DNA of 64,000 nucleotides from Betaproteobacteria bacterium (lineage in GTDB: Bacteria > Pseudomonadota > Gammaproteobacteria > Burkholderiales > Usitatibacteraceae): NCBI GenBank assembly GCA_016711875.1, contig JADJSD010000001.1:496001-560000 (forward strand), written 5' to 3'. Each line of letters starts with the position of its first letter. Position 1 is the first letter of the stretch. Positions 46,746-55,593 of the stretch are shown here, piece by piece. Both the position numbers and the translations under genes were made by a program. The notes beneath the pieces were generated by a model, which worked only from the letters and a program-made list of their open reading frames with translations, did not search any database and had not been told where the DNA came from.

Positions 46746-48362
46746 TCAGCGTCCCTTCAAGGCGGCGGGCGCCTGGCCGCCGCGCGCGAGCGAAGCGGGC
46801 GCCTCGCCGTCGAACGGACGGTCGAACGCGAGCACGCGGGCATTGCCCGCATCGGCCACGATCACGTCGCCGCCGGCATCCACCGCGAGGCCCGAGGGCG
46901 TCGAGAGCCGCGAGCTGCCGGCGCCGGGCAGCGCAGCCCCGTAGCTGGTCTGCCCGATGAGGCCGCTGGCCGTCATGCCGTTCGCGAACGGGGCCGCGAA
47001 TCGCAGCACGCGGTGATTGCCCGAATCGGCCACGAGCAGGTGGCCCTTGGGGTCGAAGGCGAGCGCGGCCGGGCGCCACAGCCCGTCGGCGAAGTTCGAG
47101 CGGCCCGTTCCGGCGAAGTCCTTCTGCCCGATGACGAGGTCCGCGGCCATGCCATCCGCGAAGGGCGGCGAGAAGCGCAGCACGCGGTTGCCCGCGGCAT
47201 CCGCCACGAAGAGGCGACCGGCCGCGTCGAGCGCGAGCGCACCGCCTTCGCCCGCCAGGTTCCGCGCGTCGGGAGTCGACTGCGCGAGCGAGGCCATGCC
47301 GGCCTGCCCGATCACCGCGTCGGCCTTGTCGGAGGCGCGCGGGTTGCGGTAGACGAGCACGCGGCGGTTGCCGCCGTCGCACACGAAGAGCGCATCCGCG
47401 CTCACCGCGATGCCGAGCGGCGCCGACAGGCTCGAAGCGCTGCGCCCGTACCGGTTCGATACCGTCGTCTCGAACGACCCGTGCTGGCCGTAGACGGCCG
47501 CGGCGGCCATGCCGGTGGCGAACGGCGGGTCGAAGCGCAGCACGCGGTTGAAGCACTCGTCCGACACGTAGAGGGAGCCGGCCGGATCGCTGGCCACGGC
47601 CTGCGGCGAGCAGAACGAGGCATCGCCCGCGGGCTTCGCGCCGGAGGCGAACTCGTCGGCCTGCCCGATCACCAGGTCCGCGGCCTCGGCGTTCTGGAAG
47701 GCGCGCGCGCTCGGCCACGACAGGACACGGGCCGCGCGCGAATCCACGACGAAGAGCCGACCGCTCGCGGGGTCGATGGCGGTGCCTTGCGGCCCCAGCC
47801 GATCGAACACCGCGGCATTCAGCACGCCCTCGCGCTCACCGCCGACGTGGGGGTGATAGGCCATGCGCGTGGCGAAGTTCGGCTGCCCGAGCACGCGGTC
47901 GGCGTGCGCGTCGCGGCCGGCGCGCGGATAGGTGGCGACGTACCGCGCCGAGGTGCGGCCCGCGCCGGGCGTGACGACGGTGACGGCGTGCGGCCCTTCG
48001 TTTTCCACGTCGCTCGCGGCCACCCAGGCAGCGAGCCGCGTGGGCGAAAGCACCTGCGTCACGCGGCGCTCGCCGTTCCAGTAGACGACGGACGCCGCGC
48101 CGAATCCCTCGCCGGTCACCGTGAGCAGGAAGCTGCCCGCGCCACGCGGCACGGCCTCGGGGCTCAAGCCCGCGATCGACATCGAGGCAACCGGCAGCTT
48201 CGGCACCGTGTCGTGCAGCGAATCGGAATTGACGGCCGCGGCCGTCGCGGCGACCAGCACGGCCAGCGCGAGGCCGGCGGCGGCGAGGGTGATATGCGGC
48301 CGGGAAGCGGGCTCGGGAAACGCCCGCGCGGCGAGCGGCGGGGCGGGAAGTACGGGTTTCAT
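46746..48362 (-). CDS. IPT/TIG plus NHL-repeat protein, membrane-anchored
   Basis: 538 residues. An N-terminal transmembrane helix (about 24-45, ITLAAAGLALAVLVAATAAA) is followed by an IPT/TIG immunoglobulin-like domain (about 58-145: PEAVPRGAGSFLLTVTGEGFGAASVVYWNG). The remainder holds six or so NHL beta-propeller repeats marked by LFVVDSRAARVL, LYVSDECFNRVLRF, LFVCDGGNRRVLVY, LFVADAAGNRVLRF, LLVADSGNHRVLRF and VIVADAGNARVLAF. It is probably an extracytoplasmic binding protein; the ligand is unknown. It lies downstream of the sigma factor and kinase genes on the same strand and could belong to their regulon. Confidence 0.85.
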   Translation of the reverse strand: MKPVLPAPPLAARAFPEPASRPHITLAAAGLALAVLVAATAAAVNSDSLHDTVPKLPVASMSIAGLSPEAVPRGAGSFLLTVTGEGFGAASVVYWNGERRVTQVLSPTRLAAWVAASDVENEGPHAVTVVTPGAGRTSARYVATYPRAGRDAHADRVLGQPNFATRMAYHPHVGGEREGVLNAAVFDRLGPQGTAIDPASGRLFVVDSRAARVLSWPSARAFQNAEAADLVIGQADEFASGAKPAGDASFCSPQAVASDPAGSLYVSDECFNRVLRFDPPFATGMAAAAVYGQHGSFETTVSNRYGRSASSLSAPLGIAVSADALFVCDGGNRRVLVYRNPRASDKADAVIGQAGMASLAQSTPDARNLAGEGGALALDAAGRLFVADAAGNRVLRFSPPFADGMAADLVIGQKDFAGTGRSNFADGLWRPAALAFDPKGHLLVADSGNHRVLRFAAPFANGMTASGLIGQTSYGAALPGAGSSRLSTPSGLAVDAGGDVIVADAGNARVLAFDRPFDGEAPASLARGGQAPAALKGR

Positions 48363-48485
48363 GGCGGGTCCTTTCGTGGGACGGATGAATGGCTCTCATC
48401 CGGTTCCACGCAGGGATCCGTCGAATGCGGACACGACTTTTTCGGCACTTCCGCCGTCGCCGGAAAACGACGGCGCAGCCGGGGT

Positions 48486-51179
48486 TCAGCCCGCCGCGTC
48501 GACGCGGCGCTGCGCCTCCTTCGACAGCGGGTGCGATTCGCCCACGGACCCGAGAAGTTGCTCGCGCGCGTCGCGCGCAGCCGCCCGCGACTCGGCGCGG
48601 CGCCCGGCCTTCTCGTGCAGGCGCGCGAGGGCGACCCAGGCCGCGCCGGCATAGAGCGAATGCGGCTTCGCGCCCTGCGTCTCGCGCGCCACCACGAGCG
48701 ATCGCTCGGCGTCCGCGAAAGCCTCGGCATCACGGCCCTGCCGCGCGTGAATCAGGCTGCGTTGGCGCAGCGAGATGCTGAGAGCGCCGACCTTGAGCTG
48801 GGCGCGTTCGAACTCGGCCAGCACCTCGTCCACGAGGCGGCGGGCCTCGTCGAGCCGGCCCCGCTCGATGAGCAGCGCGATCTTCATGGTGAGCAGGCGC
48901 CGCACCGGCGCGGTCCCGGGAAGCAGCCTTTTCGCGGCGACCACGGCCTCGGCCTCGGCGATACGGGACTGCGCCGCCTCGAGCTTGCCGCGGACGAGTT
49001 CGACCTCGGCAAGTCCCACGTAGGCCGAGACCACGAAGTTTGCGTCGCCGGTGCGCTCGGCGATGGGCAGCAGTCGCTCGTAGCTCTCCTGGGCCTCGTC
49101 GAGCCGCGCGAGCAGCAGGAAGGCGTGGCCCCGGTTGGAGATGAGGTACGGAGGCACCTGGGCCTTCACGGCATAGCGCTCGGCGATGTCGAGCGCCCGG
49201 TCGTAGCGCGCGAGCGCCTCGAGCGGATTGCCCATGCTGACGAGCGCGATGCCCCAGTTGTTCTCGACGGTGAGCGCCTGCAGGCTGTTCTCGCGCCCGC
49301 CCTCGCGGAAGGCGCGGATGCCTTCGGAATAGTGCCGATCGGCCTCCGCCGGCCGGCCCACGAGCGAATACGCGTAGCCGAGCTCGCCCTCGAGGAGGCC
49401 CCGGACCGTGGGCGAGAGGTTGTCGACGCGCGCGTACCTTTCCTTCGCGAGCAGCACGTAGCGCAACGCGTTGGCTGCGTCGCCCGAGTAGCGCGCGACG
49501 AGCGCGCGGCGCTGCAGGCAGTAGCCGGCGATGGCGTCGGTCGTCGCCGGGTCCTCGATGACGCCCATGAGCAGCGCGATGCCCTCGTCGACCCGGCCCA
49601 GGCTCGCGAGCGCCGAGCCCCGCCGGCAGGTCATATTGCCGTAGAGGATGGGCGCGGCCTGCGGCGTGGTGCTGGCGAGAGCGCTCGCGAGGATCTGCTC
49701 GGCGTCGCGGTTGCGCCCGGCGGACATGTTCCAGCTGCTGACGGTGTCCGCGGCGATGAGGCGGTCGATGGCGTTCGCGCCGCGCCTGCCTTCCGCGAAC
49801 GCGCTCGCGCGATGCAGCAGGTCCTCACGCGTGAGCTGCTCGCCGGTCTGGATCCCCTCGGTGATGACGCTGTTCACGAACTCGAGCGCGGACTGCGTGT
49901 GCCGGTTCAGCTCCAGGGCCACCTGTCGCTGGCGCTCCGCTTCGCGGGCCTCGCCCAAGGCCACCGCGACGCCCGCGGTAAGGGCGAGCACGATGGCGCC
50001 GATCGCGGCGACGGGCCAGCGGTGGCGCGTGAGGAACTTGCCGGCGCGATAGCGGAAGCTCGGCGGCTGCGCGAGCACCGGCTCGCCCGCGAGATGCCGG
50101 CGGATGTCCTCGGCGAAGGCCTCCACGCTCGCGTAGCGCGAGGCGGGCCGCTTGCGAAGCGCCTTGTCGAGGATCGTGTCGAGATCGCCTCGCAGCGCCT
50201 TCGCCTGCCGGCGATCGAGCGCCCGGCTGCTCGCCGGCGGCGCTTCCGCGTCGAGCACCGCCTCTTCCAGCGCGCTCGCCGTCTCGCGCTTCAGGCGATA
50301 GGGCCGCTGCCCGGCGAGCAGCTCGTAGAGCACCACGCCCAGCGAATACACGTCGCTCGCCGTGCCCAGCGCCTCGCCGCGCACCTGCTCGGGCGAGGCG
50401 TAGTCCGGCGTGAAGGCTCTCCCATGGAACTGCGTGAGGCCGGTGTCGGCGCGGCCCTCGCCCTCCAGCAGCTTCGCCACGCCGAAGTCGAGCAGGCGCA
50501 CCGAGCCCGCGTTCGTCACGAGGATGTTCGAGGGCTTGAGGTCCCGGTGCACGACGAGGCGCGCATGCGCGTGGCTCACCGCTTCGCACACCTGCAGGAA
50601 GAGCGCCAGGCGCTCGTCCACGCCGGCGCTTCGGGCGGCGCAGTACCGGTCGATGGGCTGGCCGTCGACGAACTCCATCGCGAGCCAAGGCCGGCCTTCC
50701 TCCGTGACGCCCGCATCGTAGAGCCGCGCGATGTGCGGATGCTCCAGGCCCGCGAGGATGTCGCGCTCGCGCGCCATGCGCTCGGCCAGGCCCCGCGCCC
50801 AGCCCAGGCGCGGCAGCTTGAGCGCCACCTGCCTTTGCATCGCGCCGTCCGCGCGCTCGGCAAGCCACACCGTCGCCATCCCGCCCTCGCCCAGCTCGCG
50901 CACCAGCCGGTACGGCCCCACCAGGCCCTGCGCCTCATCCGCCGCCGGCAGCGCCGACTCGATCACGCTCCGGTCCACCGGGCGGTGCATGAAATCGTCG
51001 GTCCCGGTCGATGCCCGCTGGAGCATGTCGCGAAGCGCCTCGAGGAAGCCGGCATCCTCGGCCGGCCGTGAGGCGAGCCAGCCCTCGCGTTCCCCGGCCG
51101 GCAGGGCGAGCGCCTCCTTCACCAGTTCATTCAACCGGCGCAGGCGTTCGACGGCGATCGGGGTTTCGGAGGGCGGCAT
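48486..51179 (-). CDS. Ser/Thr protein kinase with transmembrane helix and TPR domain (PknT-like)
   Basis: 897 residues from ATG 51179 (in-frame GTG 51215 also possible). Kinase domain about 90-370: ELGEGGMATVWLAE, VALK (Lys 121), HRDLKPSN (211-218), DFGVAKLL (231), ASPEQ, and SDVYSLGVVLYELLAG. A single transmembrane helix lies at about 389-408. The C-terminal periplasmic part consists of many TPR-like helices (for example LEALARYDRALDIAERYA). An ECF sigma factor gene ends 31-67 bp upstream, so the pair probably forms a phosphorylation-controlled sigma switch. Intact. Confidence 0.92.
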   Translation of the reverse strand: MPPSETPIAVERLRRLNELVKEALALPAGEREGWLASRPAEDAGFLEALRDMLQRASTGTDDFMHRPVDRSVIESALPAADEAQGLVGPYRLVRELGEGGMATVWLAERADGAMQRQVALKLPRLGWARGLAERMARERDILAGLEHPHIARLYDAGVTEEGRPWLAMEFVDGQPIDRYCAARSAGVDERLALFLQVCEAVSHAHARLVVHRDLKPSNILVTNAGSVRLLDFGVAKLLEGEGRADTGLTQFHGRAFTPDYASPEQVRGEALGTASDVYSLGVVLYELLAGQRPYRLKRETASALEEAVLDAEAPPASSRALDRRQAKALRGDLDTILDKALRKRPASRYASVEAFAEDIRRHLAGEPVLAQPPSFRYRAGKFLTRHRWPVAAIGAIVLALTAGVAVALGEAREAERQRQVALELNRHTQSALEFVNSVITEGIQTGEQLTREDLLHRASAFAEGRRGANAIDRLIAADTVSSWNMSAGRNRDAEQILASALASTTPQAAPILYGNMTCRRGSALASLGRVDEGIALLMGVIEDPATTDAIAGYCLQRRALVARYSGDAANALRYVLLAKERYARVDNLSPTVRGLLEGELGYAYSLVGRPAEADRHYSEGIRAFREGGRENSLQALTVENNWGIALVSMGNPLEALARYDRALDIAERYAVKAQVPPYLISNRGHAFLLLARLDEAQESYERLLPIAERTGDANFVVSAYVGLAEVELVRGKLEAAQSRIAEAEAVVAAKRLLPGTAPVRRLLTMKIALLIERGRLDEARRLVDEVLAEFERAQLKVGALSISLRQRSLIHARQGRDAEAFADAERSLVVARETQGAKPHSLYAGAAWVALARLHEKAGRRAESRAAARDAREQLLGSVGESHPLSKEAQRRVDAAG

Positions 51180-51245
51180 GGCGATGGACGGCAAGGGAGT
51201 TTCACCCGCTTTCACGCAAACGGGCCGGGCGGACGGACAGGCGGC

Positions 51246-51788
51246 CTAGCGGCCGAGCATCTCCGCGAGCAGGAGCCGGGCGCGATCCCAGTCGCGTCTC
51301 ACGGTACGGTCGGTGACGCCGAGGGCCTCGCCGATCTCCAGGTCGTTGAGGCCCGCGAAGTAGCGCATCTCGACGACGCGCACCAGGCGCAAGTCGACCT
51401 TGGCCAGCAACTCGAGCGCGTCGTGCACGGCGAGGATCTCGTCGTCCTGCGCACCGAGATCCGCGGCGGCGTCCGTATGGAGGGTGATGTGCTCCGCGCC
51501 ACCGCCGCGCCGCTCGGCGTCGCGCCGCCGCACGAAATCGATGACGACCGAGCGCATGGTGGAGGCGGCGTAGGCGAGGAAGTGCTCGCGGTCGTTGACC
51601 GTGACGCCACCGTCCTTCTGCATGCGCATGTACGCCTCGTGCACGAGCGAGCGCGTGTCGAGCAGCGTCGGGCGGCCCCCGCCCGCGAGGCGCGAACGGG
51701 CCAGCCGCCGCAGCTCGTCGTAGAGCGCGGGGAAGAGTTCCTCGACGCGGGGCCGGGGCGTTCCCGCCGGGTTGCCGGGCTCGTTCAT
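51246..51788 (-). CDS. ECF-type sigma factor (PF07638 / ECF43-like) paired with a kinase
   Basis: 180 residues from ATG 51788. Region 2 is FPALYDELRRLARSRLAGG then LLDTRSLVHEAYMRM. The acidic D-A-E-D contact of usual ECF factors is replaced by D-T-R-S (residues 44-47). Region 4 is VEMRYFAGLNDLEIGEALGVTDRTVRRDWDRARLLL. In the ECF43 type described in Vibrio, missing acidic residues are compensated by phosphorylation of a nearby Thr by the neighbouring PknT kinase. The same arrangement occurs here, with a downstream Ser/Thr kinase. No anti-sigma gene is seen. Mechanism inferred from the family. Confidence 0.85.
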   Translation of the reverse strand: MNEPGNPAGTPRPRVEELFPALYDELRRLARSRLAGGGRPTLLDTRSLVHEAYMRMQKDGGVTVNDREHFLAYAASTMRSVVIDFVRRRDAERRGGGAEHITLHTDAAADLGAQDDEILAVHDALELLAKVDLRLVRVVEMRYFAGLNDLEIGEALGVTDRTVRRDWDRARLLLAEMLGR

Positions 51789-51825
51789 GGGAGAGCGAGA
51801 ATACCAGCCGGGTCCGGCCATTCCG

Positions 51826-52371
51826 TTACGAATCCTCTGCGGGACCGGCGCGAGTCCCGGGCCGCCGGGACTGGATCTCGACGGCGTTCCGGCGCGCCTT
51901 CGCGCTGGGGCCGAAGGCGTCGACCAGCCTCATCGTGACGTCCCGGGTCGGCGTGCCCCGGTGCTTCGCCAAGGCCTCGCGGTCCCACTTCGACACGAAC
52001 GCCGTCACGCCCGCCTCCTCGCGAATCGCCGGCAAGCGGTCGGCAATGAGGCCGAGCAGGTCGTCCACGGGCGCGGTGCCGAAGCCCTGGTCGTGCAGCC
52101 GGCGCTGGAGGGCGGCACCCTCCGATTCGAGACGGGATACTTCCATCGCGTCACCCGCCTCTTTCGCCTTCCGGTGGCGGGCCTTGAGTTCCTGCATCGT
52201 CTTCGCGAGGTGCGGCGAGCCGGCGTAGGCGATGGCGACGGCACGCGAATCGTAGAGCCCGAGGCGAACGGTCGGGGCCGGGGCGATCTGCTGCGCGCAG
52301 GCGAGCGCGCCGCTCGCCAGTCCGAACAGCAAGCCGGCCAGCCGACGTCGAACGCAGTCCCGGGGCGTCAT
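51826..52371 (-). CDS. Secreted protein of unknown function
   Basis: 181 residues. The N-terminus (RRLAGLLFGLASGALACAQQ) is a signal peptide, possibly with a lipobox-like C. The mature part is helical and charged (HLAKTMQELKARHRKAKEAGDAMEVSRLESEG), with WDREALAKHRGTPTRDVTMRLVDAFGPS near the end. OmpH-like size and helicity, but no confident family. Start ATG 52371 overlaps the stop of the hydrolase gene, so the two are co-translated. Confidence 0.7.
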   Translation of the reverse strand: MTPRDCVRRRLAGLLFGLASGALACAQQIAPAPTVRLGLYDSRAVAIAYAGSPHLAKTMQELKARHRKAKEAGDAMEVSRLESEGAALQRRLHDQGFGTAPVDDLLGLIADRLPAIREEAGVTAFVSKWDREALAKHRGTPTRDVTMRLVDAFGPSAKARRNAVEIQSRRPGTRAGPAEDS

Positions 52372-53198
52372 CCGGGAAGGACCACGCGATCCAGCCAGCG
52401 GACGAACGCCCCGTGCGCCAGGGACGAGGGGTCGAGGTGGTCCTCGTGACCGCCTCCGCGCACTTCGTCGTACCCGACGCGATCGCCGGCCCGGCGGGCC
52501 GCCACGACATAGGCGCGCGCCGATTCGACCGGGACGGCCTGGTCGGTGTCGCCGTGAACGACGAGCTGGGGAATTCCGAGGGGAAGCAGGCGGGCCGGGG
52601 ATGCGTCCTCATAGTCCTCCGGCTTCGCGGAGGGCGAGCCGCCGAGAAACTCGCGCACGGCGCCGCCGCCGGCATCGCGCGCGAAGGCGTCATGCAGGTC
52701 GGTCAGCGCGCCCAGCGCGGCGACCGCAAGCGGGCGCACGCGAGAGGGAGTGCGGGAGGCGTTCCGCGAACCGCAGGCGAGCGCAAGCTGCCCGCCCGCG
52801 GAATGGCCCGCGACGATCACGCGACCCAGGTCGATCACGGCGCCCCGTGCCGCCAGCTCGGCGAGATGGTCCATTGCGCGCACCGCGTCGTCTAGTGTGC
52901 CGGGCCATCCGCCGCCCGCCTCGCCCTGGCGGCGGTAGCCGATGTTCCACACGGCGAAACCGCGGGCGACGAGATCGCGCGCGATCGCTCCCATCTGTTC
53001 GCGTCCCCATGGCTTGCGCCAGAAGCCGCCGTGCAACAGGCAGACGACTGCGGCGCGGGATGCCGCGGGCAGGTGCAGGTCGGCCTTCTGCGCCGTTTCG
53101 TCGCCGTACGGCACGGCGACGATCGCGTCGGGTCCGAACAGGGCGGGTGCGTCGGCAGCAGGAAAATCGCGACGATGGCGGTCGGGCAGGTCGGGCAT
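52368..53198 (-). CDS. Alpha/beta hydrolase (esterase/prolyl-oligopeptidase-like)
   Basis: 276 residues from ATG 53198. Oxyanion strand CLLHGGFWRK, nucleophile elbow GHSAGGQLAL (Ser), LPLGIPQLVVHGDTDQAVPV (Asp) and GGGHEDHLDPS (His) complete a catalytic triad. Resembles small carboxylesterases such as the kynurenine formamidase-like group. Substrate unknown. Preceding gene: an amidase lipoprotein. Translationally coupled to a secreted protein downstream. Confidence 0.85.
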   Translation of the reverse strand: MPDLPDRHRRDFPAADAPALFGPDAIVAVPYGDETAQKADLHLPAASRAAVVCLLHGGFWRKPWGREQMGAIARDLVARGFAVWNIGYRRQGEAGGGWPGTLDDAVRAMDHLAELAARGAVIDLGRVIVAGHSAGGQLALACGSRNASRTPSRVRPLAVAALGALTDLHDAFARDAGGGAVREFLGGSPSAKPEDYEDASPARLLPLGIPQLVVHGDTDQAVPVESARAYVVAARRAGDRVGYDEVRGGGHEDHLDPSSLAHGAFVRWLDRVVLPG

Positions 53199-53236
53199 GG
53201 AGGTCGGGCATGGGTCTCCTACCCGGCTCAACGCAA

Positions 53237-53857
53237 TCAGGGACCCTTTTCGGACATGGGCGCGGTCCGCAGTCGTTCGGCCACCTGCGCCCGGAACCAG
53301 CCGTCGTCGAGGTAGCGGGCGAGGTTCCGGCCCGGGCAGACGGTCTGCCCCGAATGGTCCTTGTGGCCCGCGATCCGGTCGGTTGGCACACCGTGCCGCG
53401 CGGCGATCATGGCCATCGCATCCACGGCCGCCGAAAGTTGGCGCTCGCTCGGCACTTCCTCCTCGAAGTTGCCCAGCACCACGACGAGCGCGTGGCCCGT
53501 GGGGTCGTAGTCGGTGTTGGTGTCGCCCGCGAAGCCGATGGGGCGGCCCTCGTGGATGACGCCCGCCGGGTCGATGACGTAGTGGTAGGGCACGTCCGCC
53601 CAGCCCTTCTCCCGGCGCGACCAGGCCTGCAGGCTCTGGAGGTATTCGGCCGTGACGCGGTCCTTGCGGTAGGGCACGCCGCCATGGTGAAGGGTGATGC
53701 GCTCGACGGCGTGCGGCTTGAGACGCCCGGGCTCGGCGGGGATGCTGCCCCAGGCGCTCGCCGGCACCACGCGCGCCTCGCCGTCCGAAAGCGGCGGCAA
53801 CGCCGTGCAGCCCGCGACCAGCGCTACGACAATGAGGGCGAAGAAGGTGTCTGTCAC
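53237..53857 (-). CDS. N-acetylmuramoyl-L-alanine amidase (PGRP/AmpD-like) lipoprotein
   Basis: 206 residues. Lipobox VAGC at about residue 17 after a hydrophobic FFALIVVAL segment. Zn ligands: His in ITLHHGG, YHYVIDPAGVIHEGRP and GHKDHSGQTVCPG (His and Cys). Amidase_2/PGRP fold that cuts the lactyl-amide bond of peptidoglycan. Start GTG 53857 lies in an intergenic repeat, so a slightly later start is possible. Role in wall turnover or recycling at the outer membrane is inferred. Confidence 0.85.
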   Translation of the reverse strand: MTDTFFALIVVALVAGCTALPPLSDGEARVVPASAWGSIPAEPGRLKPHAVERITLHHGGVPYRKDRVTAEYLQSLQAWSRREKGWADVPYHYVIDPAGVIHEGRPIGFAGDTNTDYDPTGHALVVVLGNFEEEVPSERQLSAAVDAMAMIAARHGVPTDRIAGHKDHSGQTVCPGRNLARYLDDGWFRAQVAERLRTAPMSEKGP

Positions 53858-53922
53858 CTTCAGCCGTCCTGAAGGGGACGGACACTTTCACCTGTCCCCA
53901 TTTACACCCGTCCCCATCACCG
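53853..53922. repeat. Intergenic dyad-rich repeat (GTGACAGACACC/GGGGACAGG type)
   Basis: 70 bp containing reversed copies of TGTCTGTCACC, GGGGACGGACACTTTCACC, TGTCCCC and CCCGTCCCC. Such low-complexity palindromic blocks recur in many betaproteobacterial intergenic regions. It covers the start of the amidase gene and the end of lgt. Copy number elsewhere cannot be seen here. Confidence 0.45.
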
Positions 53923-54702
53923 CCGGCGGTAGGACCAGGCCATCATCGCGACGCCGGCGGCGATCATGGGCAGGGAGAGCCACTGGCCCATCGAAAGCCC
54001 CAGCGCCAGGAATCCCAGGAAATCGTCGGGCTGCCGGCCGAATTCGGTGATGAAGCGCCCCGCGCCGTAGCCGATGAGGAACAGGCCCGACACCGCTCCC
54101 ATGGGACGCGGCTTCGCGGAGAAGAACCACAGCAGCGAGAAGAGCACGACGCCCTCCATCGCGAACTGGTAGAGCTGCGAGGGATGGCGCAGCGTCGCCA
54201 CGCGGTCGATCTGCGGATACCACATGCCCCAGGGCACGTCGGTCACGCGCCCGGGCAGCTCGCCGTTGATGAAGTTGCCCATGCGCCCCGCGCCCAGGCC
54301 GATCGGCACGAGCGGCGCGATGAAATCCATCGTCGAAAGCCAAGGGAGCTTCCGGCGCCGGCAGAAGACCCAGATCGCGAAGAGCACGCCCAGGAACCCC
54401 CCGTGGAAGCTCATCCCGCCCGTCCAGATCTGGATCACCTCCAGCGGGTGCGCGAGGTAGTACTCGGGCTTGTAGAAAAGGACGTACCCGAGCCGGCCGC
54501 CCAGGATCACGCCCAGCACGCCGTAGAGCAGCATGTCGTCCACGCCCTCCTGCGTCACGCCGTACGCGGGGCCCTTGCGCGCGCGGTACTTCCCGAGCAC
54601 GACGAAGGCGACGAACGCGAGCACGTACATGAGCCCGTACCAGCGGATGGCGAGGGGCCCCAGGCTGAAGAGGACGGGATCGAACTGCGGATGGGTGAGC
54701 AA
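53917..54702 (-). CDS. lgt: Prolipoprotein diacylglyceryl transferase
   Basis: 261 residues and seven membrane segments. The Lgt signature GRMGNFINGELPGRVTD is present (residues about 140-156), with HGGFLG earlier (H103-like) and RHPSQLYQ later, all family-typical. It transfers diacylglycerol from phosphatidylglycerol to the lipobox cysteine of prolipoproteins at the inner membrane. It sits beside a lipobox-bearing amidase, which is probably coincidental. Start ATG 54702. Confidence 0.95.
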   Translation of the reverse strand: MLTHPQFDPVLFSLGPLAIRWYGLMYVLAFVAFVVLGKYRARKGPAYGVTQEGVDDMLLYGVLGVILGGRLGYVLFYKPEYYLAHPLEVIQIWTGGMSFHGGFLGVLFAIWVFCRRRKLPWLSTMDFIAPLVPIGLGAGRMGNFINGELPGRVTDVPWGMWYPQIDRVATLRHPSQLYQFAMEGVVLFSLLWFFSAKPRPMGAVSGLFLIGYGAGRFITEFGRQPDDFLGFLALGLSMGQWLSLPMIAAGVAMMAWSYRRR

Positions 54703-54711
54703 GGGGAGCTT

Positions 54712-55512
54712 TCAGTCGAAACCGTAGAGGCGGGCCGCATTATCCCAGAGGATCGCGGGGCGAAGCGTCGCGGGCGCCCAGTCGTCCAGCATCGCCCGCA
54801 GGCGCCCGTAATCCTGCACCGTCTCGAAATTCGTCCACGGCCAGTCGCTGCCCCACAGCAGGTTGCGAGGCCCGACGGCCTCGAGCCACCGCGCGGCGAG
54901 CCCCGCGGGGTTGGCCCCACCCAGCCGATAGGGCGCCGAGAGCTTCGCGAACACCTCGCGCTCCTTCGCGAGCGCCGCCACCGCGGCGAAGGTGCGATCC
55001 ACCGCCTCCGGGGTCGCGCCCGGGTTGCCGAAGTGGTCGAACACCACGCCCACCGGCGTGCCCGCGAAGGCCGGCGCGATCTCCGGAAGCCGCCCCACGT
55101 CCACGTACACCTCCACGTGCCAGCCGCGCGCGTGGATGCAGCGGTAGAGCGCCTTCCACGCGTCCGAGCCGTACGGCGCGTAGTCGGCCACCGACTTGAG
55201 ATTGAGCCGGATCGCGCGGATGCCGCCGCCGTCCAGCCGCGCGAGCTCGCGATCGTCGATGGACGGCTCGACGATGGCGACGCCCCGCAGCCGCGAAGGA
55301 TCGCTCGCGACAGCGGCCAGCACCTCCGTGTTGTCCGTGCCGTAGAAGCTCACCTGCACGACCACCCCGTGCGTGATGCCGGCGGGCCCCCAGCGCGAAC
55401 GCCAGTCCTCGAGCGTGGCGGCGTAGGAGGGCCGGTAGCGCGCGCCCGCCACGGGAGGCGCGGTGGCGGAGAACACGTGAGCGTGGGTATCGACGCCTTG
55501 CAAGGGTTTCAC
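54712..55512 (-). CDS. Amidohydrolase-family lactonase-like enzyme (LigI/PDC-lactonase type)
   Basis: 266 residues, GTG start at 55512. Metal-binding DTHAHVF near the N-terminus, HFGNPGAT in the middle and LLWGSDWPWTNFE near the end are the amidohydrolase-2 pattern of 2-pyrone-4,6-dicarboxylate lactonase and related enzymes. It is divergent from a Bug/TctC protein. Such pairs occur in betaproteobacterial catabolic clusters for aromatic-derived acids. Substrate uncertain. Confidence 0.8.
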   Translation of the reverse strand: MKPLQGVDTHAHVFSATAPPVAGARYRPSYAATLEDWRSRWGPAGITHGVVVQVSFYGTDNTEVLAAVASDPSRLRGVAIVEPSIDDRELARLDGGGIRAIRLNLKSVADYAPYGSDAWKALYRCIHARGWHVEVYVDVGRLPEIAPAFAGTPVGVVFDHFGNPGATPEAVDRTFAAVAALAKEREVFAKLSAPYRLGGANPAGLAARWLEAVGPRNLLWGSDWPWTNFETVQDYGRLRAMLDDWAPATLRPAILWDNAARLYGFD

Positions 55513-55593
55513 CGGGTGTCTGCGAAGGGCTATTCTAGCGATCCGGCCGTCCGAAGCATGCGGCCGTTTTCCCACTCCCGGTTTCCCGCCCCC

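Noticed and set aside
46566..51071. 1501-codon open frame on the + strand
   Set aside because: It is antisense to the NHL protein and kinase genes. High GC third positions create such long shadow frames; the sequence is an Arg/Ala/Gly-rich low-complexity chain without domains.
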